Source of the DNA: Phaseolibacter flectens ATCC 12775
GTDB lineage: Bacteria; Pseudomonadota; Gammaproteobacteria; Enterobacterales; Enterobacteriaceae
DNA length: 64,000 nucleotides
Reading direction: 5' to 3'
Assembly: GCF_000518745.1 (NCBI RefSeq)
Contig: NZ_KI912487.1
Coordinates: 289,582-353,581, forward strand
Numbering within the stretch: the stretch's first letter is position 1; every line of letters begins with the position of its first letter. Shown in pieces: positions 10,569 to 20,383 of the stretch. The notes beneath the pieces were generated by a model. The model did not search any database. It worked only from the letters and a program-made list of their open reading frames with translations, and was not told the DNA's origin. Position numbers and translations under genes: made by a program.

Positions 10569-10820
10569 CTAAAAATTAAGCGTATCAGTCTTCTGCGTCA
10601 CCGTAGCAATAGAAGGCGATTGTGTAACGGATTGTTCCGCACGCCGCTTTCGTGAGGCACACAAACGCAGAACCTGTTTTTTTTCACTCTCACTTAACTT
10701 TTGCCAAGCAAATCGCTCATCTCGGCTTCGAAAACACCCTGAGCAATAGCCACGTTTATCCATATGACAGACGTTAATACAAGGACTACGAATTAAAAAT
10801 AGCTCAAGTTGTTCAGCCAT
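10569..10820 (-). CDS. ydhL: DUF1289 family small cysteine-rich protein YdhL
   Basis: An 83-residue protein of unknown function. The start at 10820 (MAEQLELF) is chosen because it matches the E. coli YdhL start and has a strong GGAGGAGAGG signal just upstream; the frame is open back to 10844. The DUF1289 core has four cysteines, Cys14, Cys18, Cys26 and Cys29, followed by FRSRDERFAWQKLSESEK, suggesting a small metal-binding fold. In E. coli it is upstream of nemRA; here nemR is missing and ydhL points away from nemA. Confidence 0.9.
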   Translation of the reverse strand: MAEQLELFLIRSPCINVCHMDKRGYCSGCFRSRDERFAWQKLSESEKKQVLRLCASRKRRAEQSVTQSPSIATVTQKTDTLNF

Positions 10821-11082
10821 CCTCTCCTCCGGTCTCACTAGCAAAAATCAGTGTAAGCAAGCAGATTACCTTATCGTGCTTTAGATTCAGGAGAACCTTG
10901 CCTCCTCACCCTCAGTTACATACTCTTATAACACGATAAGCCCGCATTTATATCTCTATACCGCGTAATTTGTTGAGTCGTTGTCATACCCCGGCAGCCT
11001 CCATACACTCAACACGCAGTAATGATATAAATTATTTTGCTAAGCTTCAGCTTAACTGTTACACCTGTAAATGGAGTGATTC

Positions 11083-12189
11083 ATGTCTGATAATTTACTT
11101 TTCAACCCCATCAATATTGGCCCATTGACCTTACCTAATCGTATCATCATGGCGCCATTGACCCGTCTAAGAAGTATTGAACCTGGCGATATCCCGACCG
11201 ACTTAATGGCTGAATATTATCAGCAGCGCGCATCAGCAGGACTTATCATTACTGAAGCAACACAAATTTCCTATCAGTCCAAAGGCTATGCGGGTGCCCC
11301 CGGATTGCACACTCCTGAACAAATTGCTGCATGGCAAAAAATTACCGATGCCGTCCATCAAAAGCAAGGCCATATTGCTGTGCAATTATGGCATACCGGC
11401 CGCATTGGCCACGCATCGCTGCAACTTGATGGCCAAGCGCCTGTGACAGCCACGGCGAGTCCAGCGGAAATCCGGACCACCCTTAAAGATAAAGAAGGTA
11501 ATGTTTATCGTGCCGATGTCACCCCAGCGCGTGAGCTAAGTACAGAGGAAACACGCCAAGTCGTGCAAGACTTCATCAATGCGGCTGCCAATGCAAAAAA
11601 AGCGGGCTTTGATATGTTGGAAATACATGGTGCCCATGGCTACCTTGTCCACCAGTTCCTCTCTCCTGAAAGTAATCAGCGTCAAGATATCTATGGTGGG
11701 AGCAGAGAAAACCGTGCGCGTTTCTTGTTTGAAATCATTGAAGGGATGGCACAAGTTTGGGATATTTCAAGAATTGGTTTGCGGCTCTCTCCTATAGGCG
11801 ATTTCCAAGGCACGGCAAATGGTGATAATGAAGAGGAAGATGCGATCTGGTTGTTACAACAATTAAACCAGTACAAACTGGCTTATGTACATTTATCAGA
11901 ACCCGATTGGGCAGGTGGCCTAGCTTACAGTATGTCACTCAGAGACCGTTTCCGTGCTGCTTTTACCGGCGTACTGATTGGTGCAGGCGCTTACGATAAC
12001 CAAAAAGCGCAAACCATGTTACAAGCCGGCGTGATTGATGCTGTTGCCTTCGGCCGCGATTTTATTGCAAACCCTGATTTAGTGGCTCGATTAGCCCAAA
12101 ATGGGCCATTCAATCCACAACGCCCTGAGTTTTTCTATGGTGGGGGGGCAGAAGGTTATACGGATTATCCTTTCCTTGATCCCAAGTAA
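11083..12189 (+). CDS. nemA: N-ethylmaleimide reductase, Old Yellow Enzyme family
   Basis: A 368-residue FMN-dependent ene-reductase that uses NADPH to reduce electrophiles such as N-ethylmaleimide and nitro compounds. TIM-barrel OYE features are [11 protein letters not shown] at the N-terminus, the substrate-binding pair His182/His185 in [13 protein letters not shown], and [12 protein letters not shown] for FMN phosphate binding. The following gene is gloA, as in E. coli, where NemR controls both; nemR is not present in this window, so regulation must differ or be from elsewhere. Start supported by GGAG at 11072. Confidence 0.96.
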   Translation: MSDNLLFNPINIGPLTLPNRIIMAPLTRLRSIEPGDIPTDLMAEYYQQRASAGLIITEATQISYQSKGYAGAPGLHTPEQIAAWQKITDAVHQKQGHIAVQLWHTGRIGHASLQLDGQAPVTATASPAEIRTTLKDKEGNVYRADVTPARELSTEETRQVVQDFINAAANAKKAGFDMLEIHGAHGYLVHQFLSPESNQRQDIYGGSRENRARFLFEIIEGMAQVWDISRIGLRLSPIGDFQGTANGDNEEEDAIWLLQQLNQYKLAYVHLSEPDWAGGLAYSMSLRDRFRAAFTGVLIGAGAYDNQKAQTMLQAGVIDAVAFGRDFIANPDLVARLAQNGPFNPQRPEFFYGGGAEGYTDYPFLDPK

Positions 12190-12205
12190 CGGCTCACACG
12201 AGATT

Positions 12206-12232
12206 AAGCTCGTCGTTGGACGAGCTTTTATT
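12206..12232 (+). terminator. Intrinsic terminator after nemA
   Basis: A 9-bp stem (12206-12214 with 12219-12227), GTTG loop and TTTT-A-TT tail form a good intrinsic terminator between nemA and gloA. Some read-through into gloA is possible. Confidence 0.8.
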
Positions 12233-12264
12233 GATTATTGAAGCTGCTTTTTAATGAGGTGATT

Positions 12265-12672
12265 ATGCAATTACTGCACACTATGTTACGCGTCAGTTCC
12301 TTAGAGCGTTCGATTGATTTTTATACCAACGTCTTAGGTATGCGTGTTTTACGGATCCGTGAAAATCCAGAGTACAAATATACCCTTGCCTTCGTTGGTT
12401 ATACAGAAGAAACCGAAAATGCGGTCATTGAATTGACTTATAACTGGGGGGTCGATCACTATGATCATGGTGATGCTTATGGCCATATTGCTCTCGCCGT
12501 CGAGGATGTGGCAGCCACTTGTGAACACATTCGCAACGCGGGCGCGAAGGTGACACGTGAAGCCGGTCCGGTGAAAGGTGGCAGTACCATGATTGCCTTC
12601 GTCGAAGATCCTGACGGATATAAAATTGAATTGATCCAAGCATCAGATGCCGGCAAGGGACTCGGTGAATAA
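12265..12672 (+). CDS. gloA: Lactoylglutathione lyase (glyoxalase I)
   Basis: A 135-residue enzyme, identical in length to E. coli GloA, that isomerises the methylglyoxal-glutathione adduct to S-lactoylglutathione. The start at 12265 ([10 protein letters not shown]) is chosen by alignment and a GAGGTG signal before it; the frame is open back to 12238. The four nickel ligands are all present: His5, Glu56, His74 and Glu122. It is the partner of nemA in aldehyde and electrophile detoxification. Confidence 0.97.
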   Translation: MQLLHTMLRVSSLERSIDFYTNVLGMRVLRIRENPEYKYTLAFVGYTEETENAVIELTYNWGVDHYDHGDAYGHIALAVEDVAATCEHIRNAGAKVTREAGPVKGGSTMIAFVEDPDGYKIELIQASDAGKGLGE

Positions 12673-12778
12673 AAGCGTGATGTCATTGGGATAGTTAACT
12701 GCCCCAAACAACAAATGCAGCACTATCAGTAAAAATTTGTCATAATACTCTCAGAAGTCAATGTCCTGCGAGAGTATG

Positions 12779-13459
12779 ATGCCAGAAACGTTACCCCATA
12801 ATACCTTAAAACACAGATTCAGAGGATTCTTCCCAGTGGTTATCGATGTCGAAACGGCTGGGTTTAATGCCAAAACCGATGCCCTACTGGAAATCGCTGC
12901 TGTTACCCTGAGTATGGATAATGCCGGCTGGCTGATGCCCGCAGAAACCATCCATTTTAATGTGACGCCTTTTGCTGGTGCGATCCTTAACCCTGATGCC
13001 CTTGCCTTTACCGGAATTAATCCCAATGATCCTCATCGCCAAGCGGTAAGTGAATATGAAGCTCTGCATGGGATATTTAAAATGGTCCGTAAAGGTGTCA
13101 AGGAAAATGATTGTAATCGTGCCGTGATCGTGGCTCACAATGCGCATTTCGACCACAGCTTTACCATGGCGGCAGCTGAGCGTTGTGGATTAAAACGTAA
13201 TCCTTTTCATCCTTTTGCAACGTTTGATACGGCCGCACTCAGTGGCTTGGTTCTCGGACAAACCGTGTTAGCTAAGGCATGTAAAACCGCGGGCATTGCA
13301 TTTGATAGTAATCAGGCCCACAGCGCGCTGTACGATACACAACAAACCGCAATTTTATTTTGTGAATTAATCAATCGCTGGAAAAGATTCGGAGGCTGGC
13401 CCTTGGCCGAAGAGCATGAACATGCGCAGACTGACGTCAGCGAACCACTACCTGATTAA
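12779..13459 (+). CDS. rnt: Ribonuclease T
   Basis: A DEDDh 3'-5' exoribonuclease for tRNA end turnover and maturation of stable RNA 3' ends. Starting at ATG 12779 gives 226 residues with Asp23 and Glu25 (VIDVETAGF) at the same numbers as in E. coli, and a GAGAG signal 5 bases upstream; in-frame ATGs at 12761 and 12776 are alternatives. Further motifs are [11 protein letters not shown] and the C-terminal [13 protein letters not shown] with the catalytic His and Asp. In E. coli lhr follows; here grxD follows convergently. Confidence 0.95.
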   Translation: MPETLPHNTLKHRFRGFFPVVIDVETAGFNAKTDALLEIAAVTLSMDNAGWLMPAETIHFNVTPFAGAILNPDALAFTGINPNDPHRQAVSEYEALHGIFKMVRKGVKENDCNRAVIVAHNAHFDHSFTMAAAERCGLKRNPFHPFATFDTAALSGLVLGQTVLAKACKTAGIAFDSNQAHSALYDTQQTAILFCELINRWKRFGGWPLAEEHEHAQTDVSEPLPD

Positions 13460-13476
13460 CGCGATCAGGTAGTGGT
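13444..13476. terminator. Bidirectional hairpin between rnt and grxD
   Basis: A 13-bp perfect stem (13444-13456 with 13464-13476), 7-base loop, overlaps the rnt stop and lies 5 bases beyond the grxD stop on the other strand. Its place between convergent genes suggests a shared terminator, though T-runs are short. Confidence 0.6.
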
Positions 13477-13481
13477 AAATG

Positions 13482-13814
13482 TTAGTCAGCTTGGCTATGT
13501 TTACTCGCAGCCTGTTTGATCAGAGGCTGCAATTCCCCCTGCTGATACATTTCCAAAATGATATCACATCCGCCAACCAACTCTCCCTCAACCCACAATT
13601 GAGGAAACGTCGGCCAGTTAGCATATTTTGGCAGCTCAGCACGAATATCTGGATGCTGTAAAATATCAACATAAGCGAAGCGTTCGCCGCAGACAGATAA
13701 AGCTTGGACAGCCTGTGCAGAAAAACCACAACTCGGCAGTTTAGGTGAGCCTTTCATATAAAGAAGAATGGGGTTCTCTGCAATCTGCTGCTTAATTTTT
13801 TCTATCGTATCCAT
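13482..13814 (-). CDS. grxD: Monothiol glutaredoxin Grx4
   Basis: A 110-residue monothiol glutaredoxin. The start at 13814 (MDTIEKIKQQ) is chosen by alignment with E. coli; six more codons are open upstream. The CGFS active site is at residues 29-32, flanked by KGSPKLPS, and PTFPQLWVEGELVGGCDI follows as the glutathione-binding part. Such proteins carry a glutathione-bound [2Fe-2S] cluster and act in iron-sulfur cluster transfer with BolA proteins rather than as general reductants. Confidence 0.97.
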   Translation of the reverse strand: MDTIEKIKQQIAENPILLYMKGSPKLPSCGFSAQAVQALSVCGERFAYVDILQHPDIRAELPKYANWPTFPQLWVEGELVGGCDIILEMYQQGELQPLIKQAASKHSQAD

Positions 13815-14588
13815 CTCTGCGTCCTCTAACAAAAGAAACTTCTGATGTGCTATTGTAACCGTTAGCGCGCCACTGTTAAACCGCTCCGAACAATTATGTT
13901 TTGTTTCACCACTGACAACAGTGAAATTTTTGCCTTGCTATTTTACAAGCATGCAACATCCAACGACATCAAACCGCGGCCTGCTTGCTTGCCACACAAG
14001 CCGTCCACCTCCTCTCCCTGAAGATGAGGTGAAGTCTCCCCCTCGCCCAGTACCGCGGAAAGGCCTCAATTGCAGGTTGTCACTTGAATGGTTATTAATA
14101 TGATAACTCAACGGACCTTTCCCACGTGAGGGATCGTGCAGGTTCCGGCGTTTATCTTCGCAAACCTGATTGTGTCAGTTCCGTAGATTGTGCCTCAGGG
14201 CGTTAGCACAACGGCTCACCACAGCAGGCAGGAAACGCAGATCATAAAACAGACTTTTCGTTTAACACACAATAAAATTGCCAGAGAAAAAGTAGAATGA
14301 GGTTATTTTTCTGACTCCGCGAGCACAAAACGATCGAAATGCATCCATGTCGTCCAGACAAGAAAACCCATTTATTCACTTGTTTTTGTACCAATCAGAC
14401 AGCGGTGAGTTTGCTAACTCGATAAAACTTGAGACTTGTATACTTCTCGTTACGAAATCACTGAAAACAATATTAACTCTTTTTTAGAATCTACATTACA
14501 ATAAATGTTGTGTGCTGGATTTTCGTCTGGCTATAAATATTACACTGACCACGATATATCAATCTGGTCTGTTATTGGATAAAAATTT
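13815..14588. other. Long divergent region between grxD and mepH
   Basis: About 775 bases without a gene I can support. A CT-rich part at 14005-14060 and an AT-rich part from 14380 to 14588 are visible; the latter should hold the mepH promoter. No tRNA or known sRNA was recognised. Confidence 0.4.
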
Positions 14589-15410
14589 ATGCGCCTACTT
14601 GTGACCCTTAGCTTACTTGTATTAACACCACTAGGTATAAACAATGCCGAAGCCAGTCATGGCGCTACAGACTCGACGGTTTCCCATAAGTTAGTTAAGC
14701 GCACCTCAACAAATAAAGAGGAGTCGCGACGTAAGCGTAAAAGTGCCCCGACTAAAAAAACAAAACGCCTTCTCAGCAAAGAAAAAAAACATCGCACAAC
14801 TAATAATAAGGCACCATTAAAAGTCACTTATGCTGGCCATAAGGTAAAAACCAATTCAACACGCCATAAAAGAACCTTGGTCTCTGTTTTGCCCCCTGCC
14901 GCCCCACTCGCTAACAGTAAAAAACATCGACTTCGTACATTGCATGGGAGAGGCAATGACGAATTACAACCGATTCATTTAACCGCCGAGCACCGTCGGC
15001 GCTATCAACAAGCTCGCCAAACAGCAATGAATAAATTAATGGGACAATTAGGTAAACCTTACCACTGGGGAGGTACCTCCCCACGAACAGGGTTTGATTG
15101 CAGCGGTCTCGTGTATTACGCCTACAAAGATGTGGTCAAATTCAGAATGCCACGCACTGCCAATGAAATGTACCATATGCATAAAGCGACCGTCGTCAGT
15201 CGCAATGAATTACGCAAAGGCGACTTAGTCTTTTTCCGTCTAAATGGTCGTGGTGTTGCCGATCATGTCGGTGTGTATTTAGGTAATGGTAAATTTATTC
15301 AGTCACCTCGCACAGGCAAAGATATTCAAATAACCGCATTGAGTGATGATTACTGGCAACGCCATTACCTCGGAGCCAGAAGAATGATGACGCCGATGAC
15401 GATCCGTTAG
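14589..15410 (+). CDS. mepH: Murein DD-endopeptidase MepH (NlpC/P60)
   Basis: A 273-residue periplasmic peptidoglycan hydrolase that cuts D-Ala-mDap cross-links to allow wall growth. Residues 1-22 form a signal peptide, about 23-120 a very basic low-complexity linker rich in Lys/Arg, and about 145-273 the NlpC/P60 domain. The nucleophile is Cys171 in TGFDCSGLVYYAY, the base is the His of ADHVGVYLGNG, and the third polar position reads FIQSP (Gln rather than His). A terminator follows. In E. coli sodB and ydhP come next; both are absent here. Confidence 0.94.
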   Translation: MRLLVTLSLLVLTPLGINNAEASHGATDSTVSHKLVKRTSTNKEESRRKRKSAPTKKTKRLLSKEKKHRTTNNKAPLKVTYAGHKVKTNSTRHKRTLVSVLPPAAPLANSKKHRLRTLHGRGNDELQPIHLTAEHRRRYQQARQTAMNKLMGQLGKPYHWGGTSPRTGFDCSGLVYYAYKDVVKFRMPRTANEMYHMHKATVVSRNELRKGDLVFFRLNGRGVADHVGVYLGNGKFIQSPRTGKDIQITALSDDYWQRHYLGARRMMTPMTIR

Positions 15411-15434
15411 GGGTTATCACTCTTCCTTTCCCAT

Positions 15435-15461
15435 ACGCCAGCTTAAGTCTGGCGTTTTTTT
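15435..15461 (+). terminator. Intrinsic terminator after mepH
   Basis: A 7-bp stem (15435-15441 with 15449-15455) and 7-base loop followed by a run of T form a classic intrinsic terminator 25 bases after the mepH stop. Confidence 0.9.
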
Positions 15462-15682
15462 GTCTATTCTGGGACTTTTCTCGGACGTCTGATGAATTTC
15501 CTCCTGATTTACCTTTAGTTGCGCAAAGCCCTCGTCATTTGCTGTCAGCCTTGTTAAAATCCCTGCCCTTCACTTTATGAGTTGCGTAAAGCGAGAGCAA
15601 TCCGCCCACTCTCACCTGTTAGACGTCAATAAAACAGTGTGAACAATTCGGAATTATGCATAACTTATCCTACTATTAAGGG

Positions 15683-15698
15683 ACGCAAACGTTTAACT
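15683..15698 (+). promoter_or_regulatory. PurR operator (PUR box) upstream of purR
   Basis: ACGCAAACGTTTAACT matches the 16-bp PurR consensus (ACGCAAACGTTTNCNT) except at its last bases, and includes the palindromic core GCAAACGTTT. It lies 38 bases before the purR start, so PurR with hypoxanthine or guanine should repress its own gene, as known in E. coli. Confidence 0.9.
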
Positions 15699-15735
15699 AT
15701 GTTTACAATACTTATTTCACCAGGAACAACACTTC

Positions 15736-16761
15736 ATGGCAACCATTAAAGATGTGGCAAAACGGGCTGGTGTATCTACGACAACCGTCTCCCATGTCAT
15801 CAATCAAACACGTTTTGTCGCCGAACAAACCCGTGAACAGGTTTGGGCTGCGATCAAAGCCCTGCACTACTCACCGAGTGCTGTCGCCCGGAGTCTGAAA
15901 GTCAATAACACGCACACCTTGGGCTTACTCTCGACGTCAATTGAAGCACCTTATTGGGCTGAAATCATTGAAGCTATCGAAAAGAAATGTTACCAAAATG
16001 GCTATACCTTGATTCTGGCAAATGCACATAATGAACTGGAAAAGCAGGCCGCCTATTTATCCATGCTGGCTCAAAAGCGCGTGGACGGTTTACTGGTCAT
16101 GTGTGCTGAATACCCAGACGCACTATTAAATATGCTAGAAAGCCATCGTAATATCCCCATGGTGGTGCTTGACTGGGGGAAATCTCAGGGGGATTTTACC
16201 GACACAATCCTCGATAATGCCTTTCAGGGTGGATATATGGCAGGTCGCTATTTGATTGAGCGTGGTCATCGCGATATAGGCTGTATTCCAGGACAAATGG
16301 AAAGAAATACTGGCGGCGGACGTCTTGCTGGTTTTTTAAAAGCTTTATCTGAAGCTGGGATCACTCCGAATGAGCAATGGATCGTTCAAGGTGATTTCGA
16401 GCCTGATTCTGGTTACCAAGCCATGATAAAAATTCTGTCCTGTAAAAAAGTACCCAGTGCCGTCTTCTGCGGTGGTGACAGTATGGCGATGGGGGCAATC
16501 TGTGCGGCGAATGAGCAAGGACTGACCGTGCCTCATGATATTTCGGTGATCGGGTATGATAATTTGCGCAACGCGCGCTTCTTTACCCCAGCCTTAACAA
16601 CGATACATCAACCGAAAGTTGAACTTGGTGAAACTGCATTGAATATGTTATTGGATCGGATCGTCAATAAGAGAGAAAAACCACAAACCATTGAAATTCA
16701 TCCTCAGCTGATTGAGCGGCGTTCCGTCACAGATGGGCCTTTTATTGATTATCGTCGGTAA
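15736..16761 (+). CDS. purR: Purine repressor PurR (LacI family)
   Basis: A 341-residue LacI-type repressor, the same length as in E. coli. The helix-turn-helix occupies residues 4-23 ([20 protein letters not shown]), the hinge helix 48-56 includes Leu54 that wedges into the central CpG of the operator, and a periplasmic-binding-protein-like domain binds hypoxanthine/guanine. It represses purine synthesis genes. A clear PUR box sits just upstream, which supports autoregulation. In E. coli ydhB (punR) and ydhC follow; only the latter is kept here. Confidence 0.97.
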   Translation: MATIKDVAKRAGVSTTTVSHVINQTRFVAEQTREQVWAAIKALHYSPSAVARSLKVNNTHTLGLLSTSIEAPYWAEIIEAIEKKCYQNGYTLILANAHNELEKQAAYLSMLAQKRVDGLLVMCAEYPDALLNMLESHRNIPMVVLDWGKSQGDFTDTILDNAFQGGYMAGRYLIERGHRDIGCIPGQMERNTGGGRLAGFLKALSEAGITPNEQWIVQGDFEPDSGYQAMIKILSCKKVPSAVFCGGDSMAMGAICAANEQGLTVPHDISVIGYDNLRNARFFTPALTTIHQPKVELGETALNMLLDRIVNKREKPQTIEIHPQLIERRSVTDGPFIDYRR

Positions 16762-16965
16762 TCACTGCGGTATTTTCAGTTAATCTGTTAATACCCAACC
16801 CTTATCAAATTTCGGTAAGATCGGAAATCATCTCCCTTGCTGATCCTTATTCGATTTAATTTGGGATCTCATTTTTCCTGGGTTGCGCTTTGTGGCGTAT
16901 TTGAACAGACCCGAACCACGCAATCAGCCTGATTTGATGCTGATAATAAAAATCAAGGAATCGTT

Positions 16966-18150
16966 ATGCGTAGCCCCGTTATCTTTATTATTTATCTTTC
17001 CTTACTCAGTATGTTGGGTTTTCTCGCGACTGATATGTATTTGCCGGCGTTCGCCGAAATGCAACGTGCCCTGCATACCAGCGAAACGACAATCAGCGCC
17101 ACTCTCAGCCTATTTCTCGGCGGTTTTGCTTGTGCGCAATTAGTCTGGGGGCCCCTATCCGATAAACATGGACGAAAACCTATCTTAATTGCTGGCTTAT
17201 CCGTATTTATGGTCAGTTGTTTTGCTATGGTGTGGGTCAACGATCCCATTTGGTTACTGCTATTACGTTTTCTCCAGGCTTGTGGCGTTTGTGCCGGTAC
17301 GGTTTGCTGGCAAGCGCTTGTTATTGATCACTTTACCAAGAAACAAGCGGCTAAAGTCTTCGCCACCATTATGCCACTGGTGGCGCTTTCCCCTGCGTTG
17401 GCACCTTTAGTTGGAGCCTGGCTGCTCACGCATTGGCCTTGGCAATCGATTTTTATTGTCTTAGGCAGTATGACCTTATTATTAATTATCCAAACACTCG
17501 TCTCCCTGAAATCCCCAACCTCCAAACAGCCCGATACCGAGTCAGTGATAGCGAGGGTCTCGTTACTGACCTTGCTAAAACATCCAAGGTATATGGGGAA
17601 CATCCTGATTTTCGCCGCCTGTTCAGCCAGCTTTTTCTCTTGGCTTACTGCTTCCCCCTTCCTATTGAAGCAATTTGGTTTTTCCGCCGCGGACATTGGC
17701 TTGAGTTATATTCCACAGACTGTCGCTTTTCTCTGCAGTGGCTACCTCTGCCGATCGCTGCTAAATCGTGTCTCTTCTGATTGTATCTTGCCTTGGGTCT
17801 TGGGATTATTTTGTCTGTGCGTGATTGTTTTCGTGATCAGCGCATTGATGCCTTCGCCCAATCTTATCGTCCTGATGGCCAGCTTCAGTGGCACGGCCTT
17901 AGCCAATGGCAGCATCTACCCCTTAGTGGTGGCGCGTGCATTACAGGTCTTTCCAGAAGCCAGTGGTAAGGCCGCCGCCTTACAAAATAGTTTTCAACTG
18001 GGGCTCTGTTGTTGCTTTAGCCTTGTCGTTTCGGCTTTTATCAGTCACAGTTTGACCGTCACCGCCAGTGCAATGGCCATCACGGCGGGCCTTGCTGTTT
18101 TAGGCTTTATCCTGCAAAAGTCGACTCATGGCGAAAATATAGTTAAATAA
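16966..18150 (+). CDS. ydhC: Bcr/CflA-type MFS transporter YdhC (PunC)
   Basis: A 394-residue inner-membrane transporter with about 12 hydrophobic segments. The N-terminal DMYLPAF and the GPLSDKHGRKP loop between segments 2 and 3 are signatures of the Bcr/CflA drug-efflux subfamily. The position between purR and cfa matches E. coli ydhC, which has been reported as purine transporter PunC under the LysR regulator PunR (YdhB). The regulator gene is missing here; only about 200 bases separate purR and this gene. Function in purine transport is inferred from synteny. Start supported by AAGGAA at 16955. Confidence 0.88.
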   Translation: MRSPVIFIIYLSLLSMLGFLATDMYLPAFAEMQRALHTSETTISATLSLFLGGFACAQLVWGPLSDKHGRKPILIAGLSVFMVSCFAMVWVNDPIWLLLLRFLQACGVCAGTVCWQALVIDHFTKKQAAKVFATIMPLVALSPALAPLVGAWLLTHWPWQSIFIVLGSMTLLLIIQTLVSLKSPTSKQPDTESVIARVSLLTLLKHPRYMGNILIFAACSASFFSWLTASPFLLKQFGFSAADIGLSYIPQTVAFLCSGYLCRSLLNRVSSDCILPWVLGLFCLCVIVFVISALMPSPNLIVLMASFSGTALANGSIYPLVVARALQVFPEASGKAAALQNSFQLGLCCCFSLVVSAFISHSLTVTASAMAITAGLAVLGFILQKSTHGENIVK

Positions 18151-18378
18151 TAATTATCATTTAGCAATAATTGCCTTTATTATTTTTTCTTGTTCCGCAC
18201 GGGTTGCATCCCTGTATTCCCTGATTATACTAGCTAATACAGCGTGAATTAACGGATTAACAGCCAGTGATGTCACGCTGCTATTCATTAACAAGATCCA
18301 GAGCCTTATCTTCATCCTCATTAGAATCGTTAATCATCTTGATGGTTAACGGGGCTGCTAAACAGGTATCTATAACGT

Positions 18379-19539
18379 ATGGAAACGTCTTGTATTGAAA
18401 CTGTTGAGTTTAAAGAAAATCAGTGGTATCGCATTGCGAGTCAATTACTTAAACACGCTGATATTCAAATAAATGGTCAACGGCCTTGGGATATTCAAGT
18501 AAAGCATGCGGATTTTTTTAAACGTGTTTTACAGCAGGGTTCACTGGGTCTCGGTGAGAGTTACATGGAGGGTTGGTGGCAATGCCAATGCCTTGATCAA
18601 CTTTTTTATCGTCTGCTTCGCTACCAAATCCACCAGCAAACCCCCAAACACAACCGGGATCTGATCCGAGTTCTGATGGCTCGACTGCTTAATCAGCAAA
18701 CTCGTAAGCGTGCCCTCACCGTCGGTAAAGTCCATTATGACCTCGGTAATGATCTTTTTAGCCGAATGCTTGACCCCTATATGCAATACTCCTGTGGTTA
18801 CTGGCACACTGCAGAAACACTGGAACAAGCACAACAGGATAAATTGTCATTGATTTGTCAAAAATTGCAGCTAAAACCAGGCATGAGCCTACTCGATATT
18901 GGCTGTGGATGGGGAGGATTGGCGGAGTATGCCGCCCGTCATTATGGTGTCAAAGTGTACGGCGTGACGATTTCTGCTGAACAGCAAAAAATGGCCAGTC
19001 AACGTTGTAAAGATTTAGATGTCACCATTTTATTGCAAGATTATCGTGACCTAAATCAACAATTTGATCGGATTGTTTCCGTCGGCATGTTTGAACATGT
19101 TGGCCCCAAAAATTATGAAACCTATTTTAAGGTTGTGGCACATAATCTAAAACCCGATGGCTTGTTCCTGTTACACACCATTGGAGCCAATCAGACCAGT
19201 TTACAGGTTGACCCTTGGATCGAAAAATACATTTTTCCCAATGGCTGTCTACCTTCCATTGCACATATCGCCCGCGCCAGTGAGCACGATTTCGTAATGG
19301 AAGATTGGCATAACTTTGGCGCGGATTACGATAAAACATTGATGGCATGGTTTCAGCGCTTCAATATGATCTGGCCAACGATTGCCAAGAATTACGATGA
19401 AAAATTTAAGCGAATGTTCAGCTATTATCTCAATGCCTGCGCAGGTGCATTTCGCGCACGGGATATCCAATTGTGGCAGGTTGTCTTTAGCCGTGGTATA
19501 GAGGGTGGACTGCACGTCCCCCACTCATCAGTCCAATAA
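18379..19539 (+). CDS. cfa: Cyclopropane-fatty-acyl-phospholipid synthase
   Basis: A 386-residue SAM-dependent enzyme that adds a methylene bridge to unsaturated acyl chains of membrane phospholipids, usually in stationary phase and acid stress. The N-terminal lipid-binding domain has LGLGESYMEGWW near residue 57. The SAM-binding motif DIGCGWGG is at 173-180, YSCGYW (about 136) and VGMFEHVG (about 238) are family blocks with active-site residues. Length is near the E. coli 382. It is convergent with ribC as in E. coli. Confidence 0.97.
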   Translation: METSCIETVEFKENQWYRIASQLLKHADIQINGQRPWDIQVKHADFFKRVLQQGSLGLGESYMEGWWQCQCLDQLFYRLLRYQIHQQTPKHNRDLIRVLMARLLNQQTRKRALTVGKVHYDLGNDLFSRMLDPYMQYSCGYWHTAETLEQAQQDKLSLICQKLQLKPGMSLLDIGCGWGGLAEYAARHYGVKVYGVTISAEQQKMASQRCKDLDVTILLQDYRDLNQQFDRIVSVGMFEHVGPKNYETYFKVVAHNLKPDGLFLLHTIGANQTSLQVDPWIEKYIFPNGCLPSIAHIARASEHDFVMEDWHNFGADYDKTLMAWFQRFNMIWPTIAKNYDEKFKRMFSYYLNACAGAFRARDIQLWQVVFSRGIEGGLHVPHSSVQ

Positions 19540-19592
19540 AAATTTGGGGCGTTGTGATGGTAAAAAAACAGTGCCCCATGCCATAAGCCTCA

Positions 19593-20207
19593 TTATTTTG
19601 CTTTGTTTGCTAAGACTCGCTCCACGGTCTCGACAATCGCCTGTGTCTGAGGATCGATTTCTAAATTGACCCAATCCCCCACTTTACGTGTCGAAAATAA
19701 AGTGCGCTCAATGGTTTCTGGGATCAGCCAAACACAAAATTTCTCGCGACCTACGTCACCAATTGTCAGGCTACAGCCATCAATACCGATAAATCCTTTA
19801 TGCAGAATGTATTTCATGTACTGCGCATCTTGCACTTTGAACCACAGTTCACGATTATCAGGCGACTCAATCACCTTACAGATTTCAGCCTGAGTCATAA
19901 TATGGCCTGACATCAAATGACCACCGATTTCATCAGAAAAAAGGGCGGCGCGCTCAATATTAACCCAATCCCCTACCTTCAATCGACCAAGATTGGTGAC
20001 ACGTAAGGTTTCTTTAATTAAATCAAAACTGACTCGGTTACCATCGATTTGCGTCACCGTCAGGCAACAGCCATTATGGGCGACAGACGCGCCAATTTGT
20101 AAGCCTTGTTGCCAACTGTCTGGAAATTCAAGGGTGTGTGTTCTAAATAAATCCTTTTCTTCAATGGCGACGATCTGCGCGATGCCTTTAACAATACCTG
20201 TGAACAT
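19593..20207 (-). CDS. ribC: Riboflavin synthase alpha chain
   Basis: A 204-residue enzyme that dismutates two 6,7-dimethyl-8-ribityllumazine molecules to riboflavin; the gene is also called ribE in other genomes. The start at 20207 gives the invariant N-terminus MFTGIV with a GAGGGGG signal upstream; the frame is open back to 20243. Two homologous lumazine-binding domains are visible, about 1-90 (VAHNGCCLTV) and 100-190 (IGIDGCSLTI). It is divergent from mdtK and convergent with cfa. No FMN riboswitch is seen upstream. Confidence 0.97.
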   Translation of the reverse strand: MFTGIVKGIAQIVAIEEKDLFRTHTLEFPDSWQQGLQIGASVAHNGCCLTVTQIDGNRVSFDLIKETLRVTNLGRLKVGDWVNIERAALFSDEIGGHLMSGHIMTQAEICKVIESPDNRELWFKVQDAQYMKYILHKGFIGIDGCSLTIGDVGREKFCVWLIPETIERTLFSTRKVGDWVNLEIDPQTQAIVETVERVLANKAK

Positions 20208-20383
20208 TGTTTCCCCCTCAGCTCTTTTTTCTAAGAGTAACATAATCTCAGTTTTGATCGAAAAAGTTAAACCAGGTAGACGATAATAAGAAACAGCATT
20301 GGCTTAACTGGCAGCAACCGCTAAAATAAAACTTTGCCCTTCGACATGGACGCGTCGGAGATAATTTTAATAATAGGTGTAAC

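Noticed and set aside
20208..20383. FMN riboswitch before ribC
   Set aside because: The spacer between ribC and mdtK is too short and lacks the conserved RFN element blocks; in enterobacteria that switch is at ribB.
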